Below are positions 49,135 to 61,189 of a stretch of 64,000 nucleotides of DNA, piece by piece. Location: NCBI GenBank assembly GCA_038049695.1, contig CP142452.1, forward strand, positions 109,756,001 through 109,820,000, read 5' to 3'. This stretch comes from Cinnamomum chago (Eukaryota; Streptophyta; Magnoliopsida; Laurales; Lauraceae). Below the pieces are notes generated by a model that did not search any database, was not told where the DNA came from, and worked only from the letters and a program-made list of their open reading frames with translations. Made by a program: the position numbers and the translations under genes. Numbering within the stretch: the first letter of the stretch is position 1; each line of letters opens with the position of its first letter.

Positions 49135-49136
49135 TT

Positions 49137-49587
49137 GTAAAAAATAATAATCTAGATCTGGAAAAACTTTGATCAACCAAGATCCTCCATGTCAAATCAT
49201 TGAGAGAAGTAAAACGGAAAAACATACCTGGATCTATTGAATGAAGTTGTTCTCAGGTTGTTGATCTTCCAATCCAATATGGCTACCCAGAGAAACCCTT
49301 GTGATTCTTCTGATGATGGGATGTCAGAGAGAATAAGTATTCACAATATGAATTGGGGACCATAACCCTAATATATAAGATATCATAGGTTTGCTATTTC
49401 TAATTTGGCCCCTCATCAAATTAGAAATAACATTCTGGTATCTACACATTAATCCCATGACAAGTATACCCTTAAGCCTTACAACTTTAAGTCTTAATTA
49501 GATCACTTTAATGTAGGCTTAACGAAAGATAGCATGACACATTTAATAGTTACATGTGTGGCCCCACATGATGGAATTTTTCCAACA
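49137..49587 (-). repeat. 5' LTR of the Copia element
   Basis: On the minus strand it starts TGTTGGAAAAATTCC and ends ATTATTTTTTACA, the TG...CA form. Length 451 bp. Its last 60 or so bases match the remnant at 44,267-44,328. Confidence 0.85.
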
Positions 49588-49591
49588 AAGC

Positions 49592-49727
49592 CCTCTTCTT
49601 AGGTGTTCTTTCTTTTCCCCATCCCCATCCCCCTCTTTCTCTCTCTCTCTCTCTCCCTCCCTCTCCCTCTCCCACCTCCCGGCAACCACGCCCCCACCCC
49701 GCCCAGCCACTCCTCTATTTGTTGATA

Positions 49728-49759
<32 letters not shown>

Positions 49760-49912
49760 TTTTCTTTCCTTATCTCTCTCTACTTGTCACTGTAGCTTTG
49801 TTTGTGTGACTGAAACTAGTAGGAAAACATATTTTTGTTGGAATGTAGGAACGCTCGAATCTGTATTGGAATGCAGGAATGCTGGAATTTGTATTATACA
49901 TGATATTCTTGT
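49592..49912. repeat. Segmental duplication, copy B, right part
   Basis: Continues the match to copy A from about 22,354 to 22,630 (CTCTTCTT, the CT-rich run, then GGAACGCTCGAATCTGTATT) and stops after TACATGATATTCTTG. The AT microsatellite inside it (about 49,725-49,757) is longer than in copy A. Confidence 0.85.
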
Positions 49913-52900
49913 GACGTTTTGATATATATTAATTATTATATAATTAATTATATTTTAATTAAATACGCGATTAGTCTAAGTAGGGACCACGTTAGGCTTA
50001 TGTTTGATGAGTTAAGCTTGTTGGATAGCTGTTTTACCCATAGTTAACCCGGGCCCAATTTAGTGAAATAGTTCTTCTCAAACCAGAATTCTAATTTGAT
50101 TATGGATTGTTGTGCAGCCAGTCCTTCACTTTGACTTAGGTTTCTGTGTCAGAACTTTACAGATCATTAGGTCTATGATACTATGATATGTATATATATA
50201 TATATGTATGTATATTGATTGAGTCATATTCAAATGACTGCAGTTGTAATTGGACGGCTGATGACCGATGTGTATGGACACTGTAATATCTGAATTTTTA
50301 ACCGGTTTATTCGGCCTACGATTTCGATTACGAACCGGTTTATGACCGCGTGCCCTCGAATGGGTTTTCTCACTTTATAGTTAGAGTTGACTACCCAAAG
50401 CAGTAGCAGTGCTTCTGTGTGATTATTGTATTGCTCTATTGTGTAGGATGGATTTAGATTGTACGTTTTTTTTATAGTTGTTCCATTGTTAATCTCTTAT
50501 GATCATTACTTGTCTTTACTCTCATTGATCTTGGGTTTTATTTATGAATTATTCTTTCATACTTGTTGTTTACTTTTTTTATTGGTGCATAAGTGTCACG
50601 ACCCGAGCCCGAGATCAGAGTCATTAGGGCTAAGCCCCGGGTCGCGATGACAATCATACTTACTCCCGTAAACCCCGAATTAACCGAAGTTAAGACAAAG
50701 TCCACAAGGGATCTTACATACGTACCTGTCAATATATAATTGTGCGGAAACATATATATGTATACATTGACAACCAATTTAAAACTAAACCAAATCCTTT
50801 ATATAAGAGTAAAGTCAATATACATTTCTAATAAAGTCAACCACTGCATATTTAAATACAATATAGGTGACATCTATTTACTATTCAAAATAAATATACA
50901 AAAACTTCTATTAAAATCTTTCAAGTGTTCAATTCATTCGCACTTCGATCATGTTCATTCGATTAAACCTCCTGGGGGTATCGGATGAGCAATCTCCACT
51001 GGCGGCGGGTCTCTGAGGGACCGGTATGGGTAACTGGACCTGTAATATCATCAGTAACATCGTGAATACGACTGTTCAACAATGTATATACAAGTCTATG
51101 ATAATACATGTTATCTCTATCAGTTCATTGAATTAACAGTTCTAGACAATCAATAACTATAATAATATCCTGTACAGTAATTACAAGTAAGGACAATGAT
51201 TAATTTGGCAACTAGCACAGTATTGGTTTCGTTTCAATTTGGTTATTCTCAAATGAAGCATTTCATATTTGTTTATTTCAGTATTCACATTCATTTCATT
51301 AAGCATTTATTAATGGCTTACCAGTGGGACTCTTTGGTCCAATGTGTAATTTATCAATTCGTTGACTTCACAGTCTGTATTATTAGGTGACTTATCAATG
51401 AAACTTTTCAGCCTATATGTGGGATCTACCAGTGTCTAGATAAGAGACCACTGACATTACTACGGAGCTCCGAAAACACCCAATCCATCTATTGCAGCAA
51501 GATTATTCATTAATTGGTTGTTACATTTAGTAACCATTTATTCATTCAGTCATTCATTGTGGCTCAATGTCGAGTTTAAGAAACCACTATGTAGTGTCAA
51601 ATTCATAACTCAAATCAAATCAGTCATTCTATTAACTCCTATTCCAATTCTAAACAATTATCTAAACCAAGCAATTGAGTGAAACGTTCGTTATCAATGC
51701 ACGTGTTACTGTAAATGACATTACTTAGTTAAATTTGTGCATTAAAAATAACCTTAACGAACACTTATGAAGGTTTAAATATCACTAATATTAGCCTCAA
51801 TGATTAGGCTTTCAATTCAGGAGATTCATAATTCAATCTGCAATCTTTCTCAATTCCGGTTACTCGGGCGATTACCACTTCGGTCACCCATCTCGGTCAC
51901 CCATTGGCCACCACCTCAGTCCATCCAAGAATAGGGTGAAAATCCTTTCCAAAAAGAAACTATCAGTTGTCTCGGTCGACCTTGCCCTTGGCCGGTCGAC
52001 CCCATACACAGCGAGCCCAGTCAACCTAAGAAAATCAGGTCGACCTCCTCCATGTGTACCCTGTTGACCCGGTCAAGGCTCGGTTGACCGCATGCACTGC
52101 AGAAACAGAACTGCAATCTTCTCCCCTCCTCCCTTCCCCTCCCCTCTTCTCCCTCCTGAAAAATCTAATTTCTATTTGGGTTCCGCAAAATGGTCGATAT
52201 CGACCATTCCCCTCTTCCCCCTCCTGAAAAATCCAATTTCTATTTGGGTCCCCGCAGAATGGTCGATAGCGATCATTCGCTAAACGACAATTTTTTTTTA
52301 CAAAAACGCACATTGAGGACTTTATCCATAAATATGGTGTGTTTAGGACCTCAAGAGTGGTATGGGTCCTACGGGGACCAGCGCCGCAAATTCCTCTTAA
52401 ATTTAAGTCTATGTACAAATATGAATTCTGTATCCTGGACCCAAACTAGGTACAGAGAGACCAATATTGGTACGACACATTCAGGCCCTGATGTAATCCT
52501 GGGAGGCGTGCGGGCTTGTAATTGTGGCTGAGCCCTCCCCTTTATTATAAAATTTATTGGTGTGTCGTTTTCGTCAACAATCAATTTTGAAATAAATAGC
52601 AGCACAGTAGGATGTAAAACGAATGATGACTTATAAGCTATAGAACTCTCAAGACAGACCCTGTTTAATGTTTGCATCGCGGTTTTGGAGATCTGAGCTG
52701 AGCTAACCAATGAAGTGATGAACCACTCTAGACCGTTTCTGTACCTTTCATTTTGGCATCAAGCGTTTGAATATCTTCCCCAGCGGCAGGCTCTTACGGA
52801 ACAGTGGGTCCTTACACTGTCACCTTTCATGCTCCCCGATGGAAACTCAAACCTGCAAAGGCTACTGCTACACTCACAGCAACTTATACATGCTACAACA

Positions 52901-52923
52901 ACCCCCATTAATTCTGGAAAAGT
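49913..52923. other. Non-coding DNA, probably old repeat
   Basis: No gene is recognised. At 50,596-50,651 the sequence GTCACGACCCGAG faces CGGGTCGCGATGAC, an imperfect inverted repeat. Around 52,120-52,270 a stretch of about 60 bp (CCCTCCTGAAAAATC with TCTATTTGGGT) occurs twice. A (TA)n run lies near 50,190-50,205. Confidence 0.4.
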
Positions 52924-53161
52924 AATATCTTCCCATCCATTGCAACTTAAATCTGCAACACTTCGTCAATTTATTTGAGAAATCTTTCTCCCTTAATTGT
53001 TCTTTCCTAGAATTCTTAACATAAATTTTGGATGTTAAGATGTAATATCTTCCCATCCATTGTAACTAAAATCTTCAAAACTTCATCAATTTATTTGGGT
53101 AACTTTTCTCCCCTAATTGTTCTTTACTAGAATTCTTAACATAAATTTTGGATGTTAAGAT
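52924..53161 (+). repeat. Tandem duplication, unit about 120 bp, two copies
   Basis: GTAATATCTTCCCATCCATTG through ATAAATTTTGGATGTTAAGAT is present twice with about a dozen differences, so the duplication is not very recent. Confidence 0.85.
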
Positions 53162-54912
53162 TTTGGGACATGATTGACATCTTGTCTCTGGGATTTGTAA
53201 ATGACTATTTTTTTTGTCAAATATTTTAAAATTTCAGTTACTTGAAAGGTTTTAAATGATCTTTGAGAATTCAGAAATCTCAGTAAAATATCTTAGTGAA
53301 ATTTATGAATGTTCAAATATAAGGGAGCTGTGTTTTGAGAATTCAAAAATTATCCATACAAGAATTCTTTGAATTCTAATAAAGGAACATGCCCTTAATT
53401 TGTAGTTTCCATCCATCAAAAGAATATTTATTACTTTAGTAGGCAATTTAATGGGTTTTTATACATAAGGCCCACCAGGATTTTATTTATACAATATAGA
53501 GGCCACCCAAAGGGAGATTTCTTATATTAGCTTATTTCATAAAAAAAATTGTTCAAGAGGTAGTTGAATAATTTTTGTAGAAGATTTAAGTTTTTAAAAC
53601 CACCATCACACACATGGCAAGAGATCGATCTTGGTTTTCCGGTTGAAGGATGACTTTTAATTAGTGAGCCAGCTTACAAAAAAAAAAAAGGGAAGAAGGG
53701 ATGAACTGTGATGTTTCTTGAATGATTTGAATCGTTAAAAAAAAAAAACATGTAAGAACTTAATTCAAGCCTTACTTTCGGTCAAATGGTCAAATTAAAA
53801 TGATTGTGATTCTTCTTTTCTGGAAGGGAATTTTTATTTCACCACAAGCGAAAAAACCATAGATCAAATTAACCATGTGAGAAAATAGCTTGAGAAAAAC
53901 AATAAATAAATAAAGGTTACAACATGCCCACCTATGTATAGTACATGGGCTCCCTTTCTTAATAACGTCTTCATATGTCGAACGTTGAGTCCAGATCTGA
54001 TGAGGCAAAACCTTAAGGTGACTATGAGTGGACCATTTACAGCTCGCCACATCACTGCAAGTAGCCTGCGATGCATTTAGACAAGGGTTGCTTGCGGTGA
54101 CATGGCAGATCTTGAGTGGTCCACTCACGATCATTGTGCGTAGACCCACTCAGAGGATCCCAATTCGTCACACATTGCCTTGTATTTCTTCATTCATTGA
54201 GCTTTTTAGGAGATGAAATGCAAATGCAATGCATTGCAGTGAAATCATTTGTATAAAGGGGAGCGCTACATGGGGCCTGTGCATTTTTTTAGAAGAAAAC
54301 GCCCCTCCTAGTCGGGCCCACTAGAATGCATGATGATCATTGAAGTTTATTGAATGGAAAGATCCATACAAGGTTTATCTATATGCGAAATCTTGAGTCC
54401 ATAAGATCACCTAACCTTTTGATCTATGGCATTAAGATTTAATGGTTTAAAAACTTCATTTTATCATTTTATCATTATATCATTATTTCAAATCCAACGG
54501 TGATGAAAAATTGAATAAGTGTTAAACTTGAACTTATGACTATTCATAAGGGGTATTGTGTGTGAAAAGATTAAACTGGCAGCCCTATGAAAAAAAAACT
54601 AAGAGGAGCAGAAAAATAGATATTTTTAAAGTGAGGGCGTTTTTTAGAATTTCCTTTATATAAAATACACACACATATATATATGGAGAATATTCATGTG
54701 CATTCATCCCCCATCATAGGGTGAGAAATACTTATATAATTGAAAATTGAAAATATTCTTATACAATAGAGAAAAAGTCATATATGGTCATATGCAGCAC
54801 GTCCGTGCATGCATGTTCCTTCTCAAACCACCATGTGCTACTTTAATATATAAAATATACACAGCGCATGCCGCGTGGTGTTGGCTGACCCAATCCAGTT
54901 GTTCACCAACTC
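53162..54912. other. Intergenic DNA
   Basis: No gene is recognised. Near 54,683-54,735 a sequence like one arm of the foldback MITE at 57,561-57,732 occurs (CATAGGGTGAGAAATACTT). Confidence 0.4.
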
Positions 54913-55120
54913 GGCCATGTCTCTCATAGAAATGTGTAAATGAATCGGCCACCGACGTTGAAATTAGTACCAATTGCCCGCAAAAGCAGATAAATGGATC
55001 TTAGCCAAAAGGCCGAGAAATTAAAGGCCATGTATCTCATAAAAATGTGTAAATGAATGGGCCACTGACGTTGAAAATATTACCAATTGCCCCCAAAAGC
55101 AGATAAATGGATCTGCCTAT
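54913..55120 (+). repeat. Tandem duplication, period about 115 bp, with a foreign junction
   Basis: GGCCATGT...TCTCATA through AGCAGATAAATGGATCT occurs at about 54,913-55,000 and again at about 55,028-55,113. The 27 or so bases between the copies are not in the unit and carry a U2 snRNA-like sequence. Confidence 0.8.
54997..55020 (-). ncRNA. 24-nt fragment identical to the 5' region of U2 snRNA
   Basis: On the minus strand the bases read as TTT followed by CTCGGCCTTTTGGCTAAG and ATC, which is the well-known 5' region of U2 snRNA. Sequence on either side does not continue the U2 sequence, so this is a fragment and not a gene. It lies at the junction of a tandem duplication. Confidence 0.6.
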
Positions 55121-55811
55121 GCATGATTGAGTACGGTTGACACCTTAATTTAAGGTGCATGATCTCGAGTCCTCAAGTTAAAATAACATTCTTAGACAGT
55201 TAGTTAATAATAATAAAGAGAGAGAGAGAGAGATAATAGTAGCATCTTGCTGACATTTATTGAATAAATAACTGCTATTCAAATTAATTTTTTGAGTATT
55301 TTGAAAAAAAAAATACAAAATGCTATTCACCATATGCATCAAAATACATATATACGGACACATTGATTAAAAACTTTTGGGTACGACTTTATAATATTAA
55401 GGGCATATTTGGCAATTCTTATTTATTTGTAATATAGCTAATTTAAAATGATTTATTTGAAAAGGGAAGTTTAAAGTAGACCTTTTGATCACAATAGACA
55501 GCTTGGCATGCCCATTTTATTTAGAAAAAAAAAAAAATTGATCATTTTTGTAAAAACTATATAAATGAAGTTGTCATATAGTAAAAATGGTAAATACAAA
55601 TTCATCATAAAATAAAGTACTATGACAATCTTATTAAATTATAAACTTACACTAGCAAACTTGAAGAAAAAGAAAAAAAAATGCCTATTTACTTTTTGGT
55701 TATTTTTTCAAATAGATATAAAAGCTTTCAAAGCCGATTAATTTAAACATCAATAGTCTCGAAAACATCTATTCTAATTGGTTTTAGATTACATAAACAT
55801 AAACTATAGTA

Positions 55812-55842
55812 CTAGCGAAGAAGACCCGTGCTGAGCACGGGT
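55812..55842 (-). mobile_element. Helitron 3' terminus, minus strand
   Basis: On the minus strand ACCCGTGCTCAGCACGGGT forms a hairpin (55,842-55,824), followed by CTTCTTCG and CTAG with host T at 55,811. This is the plant Helitron 3' end. The body would extend to the right, and the 5' end was not located. Confidence 0.65.
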
Positions 55843-57560
55843 AAGCAACCGACGATAATTGCATCTCAAAACTTGAAATGAAATAAAAACTTGTGAAGAG
55901 AGATGCAAATTTTTTCCAATTCTTGTTGTTAAGAGAGGAACATCTCTGAGTTTATTAGAATAACAATTTCATATTTGTAATTCATTTCTTTTGGAAAATG
56001 AGCAATGAAAGCACAAAAGCCGGTGTAAAAAAACCTATTCATAACTTGTTTCTTTATGCAGTTGAATATTGTTATAATACCGAAAAATAGTCAGCTTTTA
56101 TCATAAATAATATTGCTTAGCTAGCATCCAACATTCATCAACACTCCATTTATCATTTATCATCTATCATGTTTAATGCATTGCCAATTTAAAAAACCTT
56201 AATAAACGCCTATCTGCATAGCTTTATACAAACAATAACCGGCTCATTTTGATACCATCTACTCAGTACCCAATTTACTCTTATTAGTTGTTTAGTTTTT
56301 AAGGCAATTCCGGGGTTTTTAGAACAATTGTTTGCTAGTCTAGAAATTTAGATAAAAGGCATTGCGTATGTATAGGTTGATATGTTTAACTACTTTAGGA
56401 TTGAATGCACATCGTAGTCTTGCCAAGTGATTGCTTGGAAGGGCTTTCTTGAGTACTGACATCAACAACTCCTCAAATGAACATGAACAGTAGAGTTTAT
56501 GAGACATACAAAGCTGAGGCCAAGAGATTCTACACCTCATTTGGGCTTAAATTATACGGAGGAGGAAAACATATTTCATTGTGCCTCATTATTCATCTAT
56601 GGAGCCCTTATGCATAGTATAAAGAGTAAAAATCTTTGTAAATGTATAAATTCCAACCAGATCGTTTATAAAATTACGATGACACTTCCATGCATCGTGT
56701 GAAGTACTACAACATTTACACTAAAATCAAAACCCAAAAATGAGAATAAACCTTCTTTCAAAAGTACATGGCGAAATAGCATGAAAAATAACATATTCAA
56801 TTAGTGACCCTTGTTGGCTTGTGGATGCATTAAGCTGTTTTAAAATATGATTTTGCAGGAAACATAAAAGTATTTCAAACATAAGATTTCTATGAAAAAA
56901 AAATGATTAGTTTTTGTAAGAGCAACATGTCATTTTCTATAACCTTTCTACTACTCCAAAGACGGGAATGCAATGGCAAATAGTGGCGATAATCACTATT
57001 CAGACCCTGTGATAGGTTTGCTTTTGCAAAGTTGACTAATTCAAAGTCTTTGTTTATGACTGGAGATTGGTGTTGGAGTGGCAATGTGTGGACCGTTCTT
57101 GCTTTGAGTAAGAACCAGTTAGAAAAGAAGCCAGTTGTTGTTGCTAGTAGGATGGTGCTACACAATAGCAGGATTGATTTAAGAGACGTTTGGTGGCATA
57201 GAAGACAGTTTGTGGGAAAAATCCTACCTTTTGAATGGCTTTAGAAGGCAACATGCTGAGTGGCATCATGGAAAGGAAGTATGGTTCGTGTGAAAACTTA
57301 CTACTATGAAGTGTTGTCAAGATTTATTGTTTAGCAAAGAATGCACTTTAAAAAAAATAGAAAACTTCTCATCATGAATCAGAATATTTCGCTAAAAATA
57401 AAAAAGATAGATATTTTATTATTTTAAATTGTCTTTGTCAAAAGGATTATATTCAATATGAAAAGGTAATCAAAGAAGATGAAATTATTAGAAATTTCAG
57501 TTGATACAGATATTGAAAGAGTTGGACTTTAAAAGTCCAAAATGAAAGCCAATATATATA
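55843..57560. other. AT-rich DNA, in part probably Helitron interior
   Basis: No gene is recognised. A frame at 57,032-57,244 is open but unlike any family I know. Confidence 0.35.
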
Positions 57561-57732
57561 GGGGAATGTTCATATGCATCCATCCCTCACCATAGGGTGA
57601 GGGATGCTTGCATAAATGAAGGCTTTCAAGTACAAAAGGGGGATTTCAAGTACATAGGGTGTACTTGAAACCCCCCATTTATGGAAGCATCCCTCACCCT
57701 ATGGTGAGGGATGGATGTATATGAACATTCCC
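57561..57732. mobile_element. Foldback MITE, hairpin-forming
   Basis: The two ends GGGAATGTTCATATGCATCC and its near-complement form a stem of about 58 bp. Inside each arm is the self-complementary word CCCTCACCATAGGGTGAGGG, so smaller hairpins are possible. Same family as 61,200-61,378. No clear target-site duplication. Confidence 0.75.
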
Positions 57733-57891
57733 TATGTACTTGAAATCCGACAGGACCACACGCACACACCTCTCCTAAAATATATACATCCCTTAGTTTT
57801 GCACCATCCAAATAGATAGGGTCATTGGATCGATTGTGCATTCATCTAAATGGATTAGACTTGTCAGCCGTGGATGACAATCTTCTCTTAA

Positions 57892-58275
57892 GAGCTCAAA
57901 TTCATATCCAACCTGTAAAGGTAATAACAATAGAAAAAAAATGTCGCTCCTTTTCAATACTTCAAAAGTAACTTTACATAATTATACAAAGCAAAGCATA
58001 TTAAAATAAAATAAAATAGAATTAGTCTATGAAATAACTAATTTACTAATACTGTATGCTGCAACAAACTTCCACTACAACTACATGTATCATAATTGTA
58101 GCATACATTACCCATCACCATGTCATGAACCATTTGTTGTCGAGACGGAATTTCTTGTCATTGGAATGTAGGAAACGTCATCTCCTTTCCATTGCCTCTG
58201 CTTCTTTGCCTGTTTCAAGAGCTCAAATTCATATCCAACCTATAGAAGGTATTAACAATATTAGAAAAAACAAAT
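57892..58275 (+). repeat. Direct repeat of about 48 bp, 325 bp apart
   Basis: AGAGCTCAAATTCATATCC and the following 28 bases occur at about 57,892 and 58,217 with small changes. The block between may be an insertion or part of a larger repeat. Confidence 0.55.
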
Positions 58276-59117
58276 AGAAAGAGTTTTGACATAAATAAAT
58301 TTAAATTATTACATGACGTTGATCAACAGAAATGATAATGACAATGACAATAAATCCTATTGTATTGGCTCTTAACAAAACTTCTAAAATGTTAACATGA
58401 TCTGAAGTCAAAGTAATAGCAGGGTGGTTGTAGTAACTTTCATGGAAAAAAAAATGTGAGGACTGATAGATAGGCATATCCTCATGAAAAGTGAGTGTAA
58501 AACCCTATTGACTGATTGGAACTTCCCCTCACCTAGCCAAGGAAAACACAAATAATTCAAAACCTACAATCATTCATATATAATAGATAGCCCAAATACA
58601 TATTTAAACAAATAGGAAGGACAATCCACATAACCCAAACAATATCTCACATATAAACACATAACATAAATATAAACTGCATAATCCCTTCTTTCTTCTA
58701 TCACTACAAAGATATCAAACAAAATATTTGGAGTGGAAATGCTGTTACTTAAATCTAACTTAAAACTTGTCACTCCCTTTTAGATTACAACATAAAACTT
58801 GTCACCCACTCATTTGTATTTCATTCCACCCAATCCACTACAAATAAATACAAAAACCTTAAGTATTTAATAACACAATTGTTCATGGCATGACATGAGT
58901 CAGATGCTAAGAGATTCCTCAAGGGCATTCAGAATTTTGAGAGTTTCTGAAACTTTCACTCTCAAGGATGGAGCAAACAAAAAAAATATTTAGCCAACAT
59001 CACTGATACCTTTGTGAAAACCTTGCATTTGTAAACTCTAGGTTCCAAGGACATCATCATGCAAAACAACAGGACCCCAGGTTGGAACTTCAAATTTCTG
59101 GTTCTTAAATTACCAAA
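58276..59117. other. Intergenic AT-rich DNA
   Basis: No gene or transposon terminus is recognised. Confidence 0.4.
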
Positions 59118-59291
59118 GGGGTAGTTCAGTTGGCCTAGGACTACGGTTTGCACCCGGAGATTGTGGGTTCGAAACTGCTCTATCACACTGGGGCCACAGG
59201 GAAATTTTACCCGGCTTTCTCTCCTGGGCCCGTAGGAATTATTCTGGCCCAAAGGATTAGGAACCCTACGTTATAAAAAAAAAAAAAAAAA
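59118..59291 (+). mobile_element. SINE family 1 copy, plus strand
   Basis: A box GTAGTTCAGTTGGCCTAGG and B box GTGGGTTCGAAACTGC are both clear. The body has TTTTACCCGGCTTTCTCTCC, then GGCCCAAAGGATTAGGAACC and a long poly(A). ACCAAA flanks both sides (59,112-59,117 and 59,292-59,297). Confidence 0.8.
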
Positions 59292-59463
59292 ACCAAATAT
59301 TCTATACACGTACACCGGTCTTGTATCTTTAACTCTTCAAGAAAGAGTGAGGACATCATTGTTGTAGCAATAATAAACATTTTAAACTAAGTTGATCCAA
59401 TTTTTTAAGAGAAAAGATCCTTTCTCTAATCAATTGGTTGCAAAAAGCCAAAGAATGACAGGA

Positions 59464-59680
59464 CCTCTACTTTATTCCATTGCATCCATTAGCAATGGTC
59501 TCTTTTTGTTTAAAAATTAAAAGGTTTATGTGGCAAGAAACGTGTAGGTGTCTGCCACAAACCATTTTGGGCCTCTACTTTATTCCATTGCATCCAATAG
59601 CTATGGTCTCTTTTTGTTTAAAAATTAAAAGGTTTATGTGGCAAGAAACGTGTAGGTGTCTGCCACAAACCATTTTGGGC
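59464..59680 (+). repeat. 108-bp tandem duplication, two copies
   Basis: CCTCTACTTTATTCCATTGC to CACAAACCATTTTGGG is present twice with only two or three differences, so the event is recent. The shared interior includes GTGGCAAGAAACGTGTAGG. Confidence 0.95.
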
Positions 59681-60001
59681 TGTGATTTTCTAGTGGAGAT
59701 CAGATTAAGAATTAGAGAGAGGGAAAAAAAATAAATAAATAGAAAACCATTGCAAAGACACATCCTTTCTACAAGTTTTCTAACTTAAGTAACTGTCTCC
59801 AGAACCTGAGAGTATGTTATTTTGGAGGCAACAAAACAGAGAAGTTAAAAAAAGAGAAACATCGGAGAAGATTACATAAAAAAGATACATATATTCATCT
59901 TGATCTTTGAATTGAGACTACAGCTGTGCATGTCAATGAGACTTGCAGGGATGTCCTTATTACATGTTTCACTGCAAAACGAATGGAGATTATCCAATTC
60001 A

Positions 60002-60400
60002 TTACCGCCAAATGATAATAAATTGCATTTGCTCCAAATTAAACCTAATAATGAAAGATAAAAATTTGTGATTTCTTTTGATTTGGGGAGAACACAAAAT
60101 CAAGTGCAAACCCACAAACAAAAAAGAGGGGAAAATCAAATGGCAAAAGATTTCTGTCTGTTGAAAGTGCTTCCACCCCTTGTGTGTTTGAACTAGTTGG
60201 TCTTGACTTCGAATCGCTTTAGAGTCCTTCGAGGGTTCAATTTCGAAGAAGCTGCCGGATTTGGAGATAGATGGATTTCTCTCCATGATTTGGAGCAGCT
60301 GGTGGATTTTGCAGGGATTCCAATTCCCACGTCTCCACGTCTCCACGCAAAGAGAGACAAAGAGACGAAGATGAGAGGAGTTAGGCTGCTTTAGTTTCAA
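60002..60400 (-). CDS. Possible first exon of an unrecognised gene
   Basis: The minus strand has a CT-rich leader-like stretch followed by an internal methionine (MERNPSISKSGSFFEIEPSK) near 60,285, then a frame to 60,002 that becomes AT-rich. The early part has the composition of a coding exon and the later part does not. A donor near 60,180 is possible but was not fixed. I do not recognise the protein, and no downstream exon was found. Confidence 0.2.
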   Translation of the reverse strand: MKLKQPNSSHLRLFVSLCVETWRRGNWNPCKIHQLLQIMERNPSISKSGSFFEIEPSKDSKAIRSQDQLVQTHKGWKHFQQTEIFCHLIFPSFLFVGLHLILCSPQIKRNHKFLSFIIRFNLEQMQFIIIWR

Positions 60401-61189
60401 GTGGAAAGTTTTGGGTAGAATTGAAGTCTTCAGTCACAGGAGGGGTGGTGGAGGAGATATAAAATGAAGATGCAAAGCTTGGGGAGAACATTCAAAACAA
60501 TCAAATTGTAGTCATCGTCATTAAATCAATGGATTAGATGGTAATTAGATCAAGGATTATTGCAATGTAGGGCCGACAGGTCTAAAATGTGAAGAGTCCA
60601 AATCAATTGGAAAAAATTGGAATTGATTCTGAATTGAAGTTAGATCGCTTCATATGTAATAATTGTTGTTTGTTAGAATCAAATTAAATTAAATTGATAA
60701 ATTAAATAAGTCAAAATCATTTAAAATTTTAATTTGAAACAAGTTCGCTTCGTACACTTCGTTTCATATATAATACTTGTGACGGCAACTAAATTTTGTA
60801 CACGACTTCCTCGTTCGACTTTGGCACCTAACCTTCAACAAGTTTGTACGTCTGTGGGGACGCGTCTTCAAAGAGCTGTCTTCCACTTTCACTTCATCCT
60901 AAACCAAAACGTAGTAAAAGAGCCAGAGCTGCAAGTGGGCCGACCATTCTCCAATGGTTCGGTCCAGGCCGTGGGGTCAATTCATTTGGGCCTATAGGTT
61001 TTCACCAATAAACAAATAGTTAAGCAATTAAGCATGTGGTGGAGACTAATTAAAAATCCTGCTCAATAATACCCCACTAATAGAAGAGCCCAATAGTTCC
61101 AGCTCCCAAACAAACAAGCCAATGGGTCTTATTCAGGGCCTTTTGTAGGCCCATAGGTTAGCTCATGTTAAATCGTATACATCATATAT

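Larger units (their letters stand above)
44267..49587 (-). mobile_element. Degenerate Ty1/Copia LTR retrotransposon with an internal deletion
   Basis: Read on the minus strand: 5' LTR (49,587-49,137), primer-binding site, a long leader, gag with a CCHC zinc knuckle, protease/GAG-pre-integrase, integrase, reverse transcriptase, then directly the last 62 bp of the 3' LTR (44,328-44,267). The domain order integrase before reverse transcriptase marks Copia. The RNase H region and most of the 3' LTR are gone. Target duplication GAGCC/AAGCC matches at 4 of 5 positions, and the empty site is visible in copy A at about 22,353. Several frame changes and stops make it inactive. Confidence 0.9.

Noticed and set aside
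50596-50651. GTCACGACCCG inverted repeat considered as a DNA transposon end
   Set aside because: The two halves are only about 55 bp apart and no second terminus or target duplication was found; kept only as a note in the region entry.
56340-56540. Minus-strand frame with a short cysteine pair, considered as a FAR1/MULE zinc finger
   Set aside because: Spacing and surrounding residues do not fit the SWIM finger and no other transposase motif is nearby.
58134-58230. Arginine/serine-rich frame resembling a mitochondrial presequence
   Set aside because: There is no continuing exon, and the frame runs into a local direct repeat.
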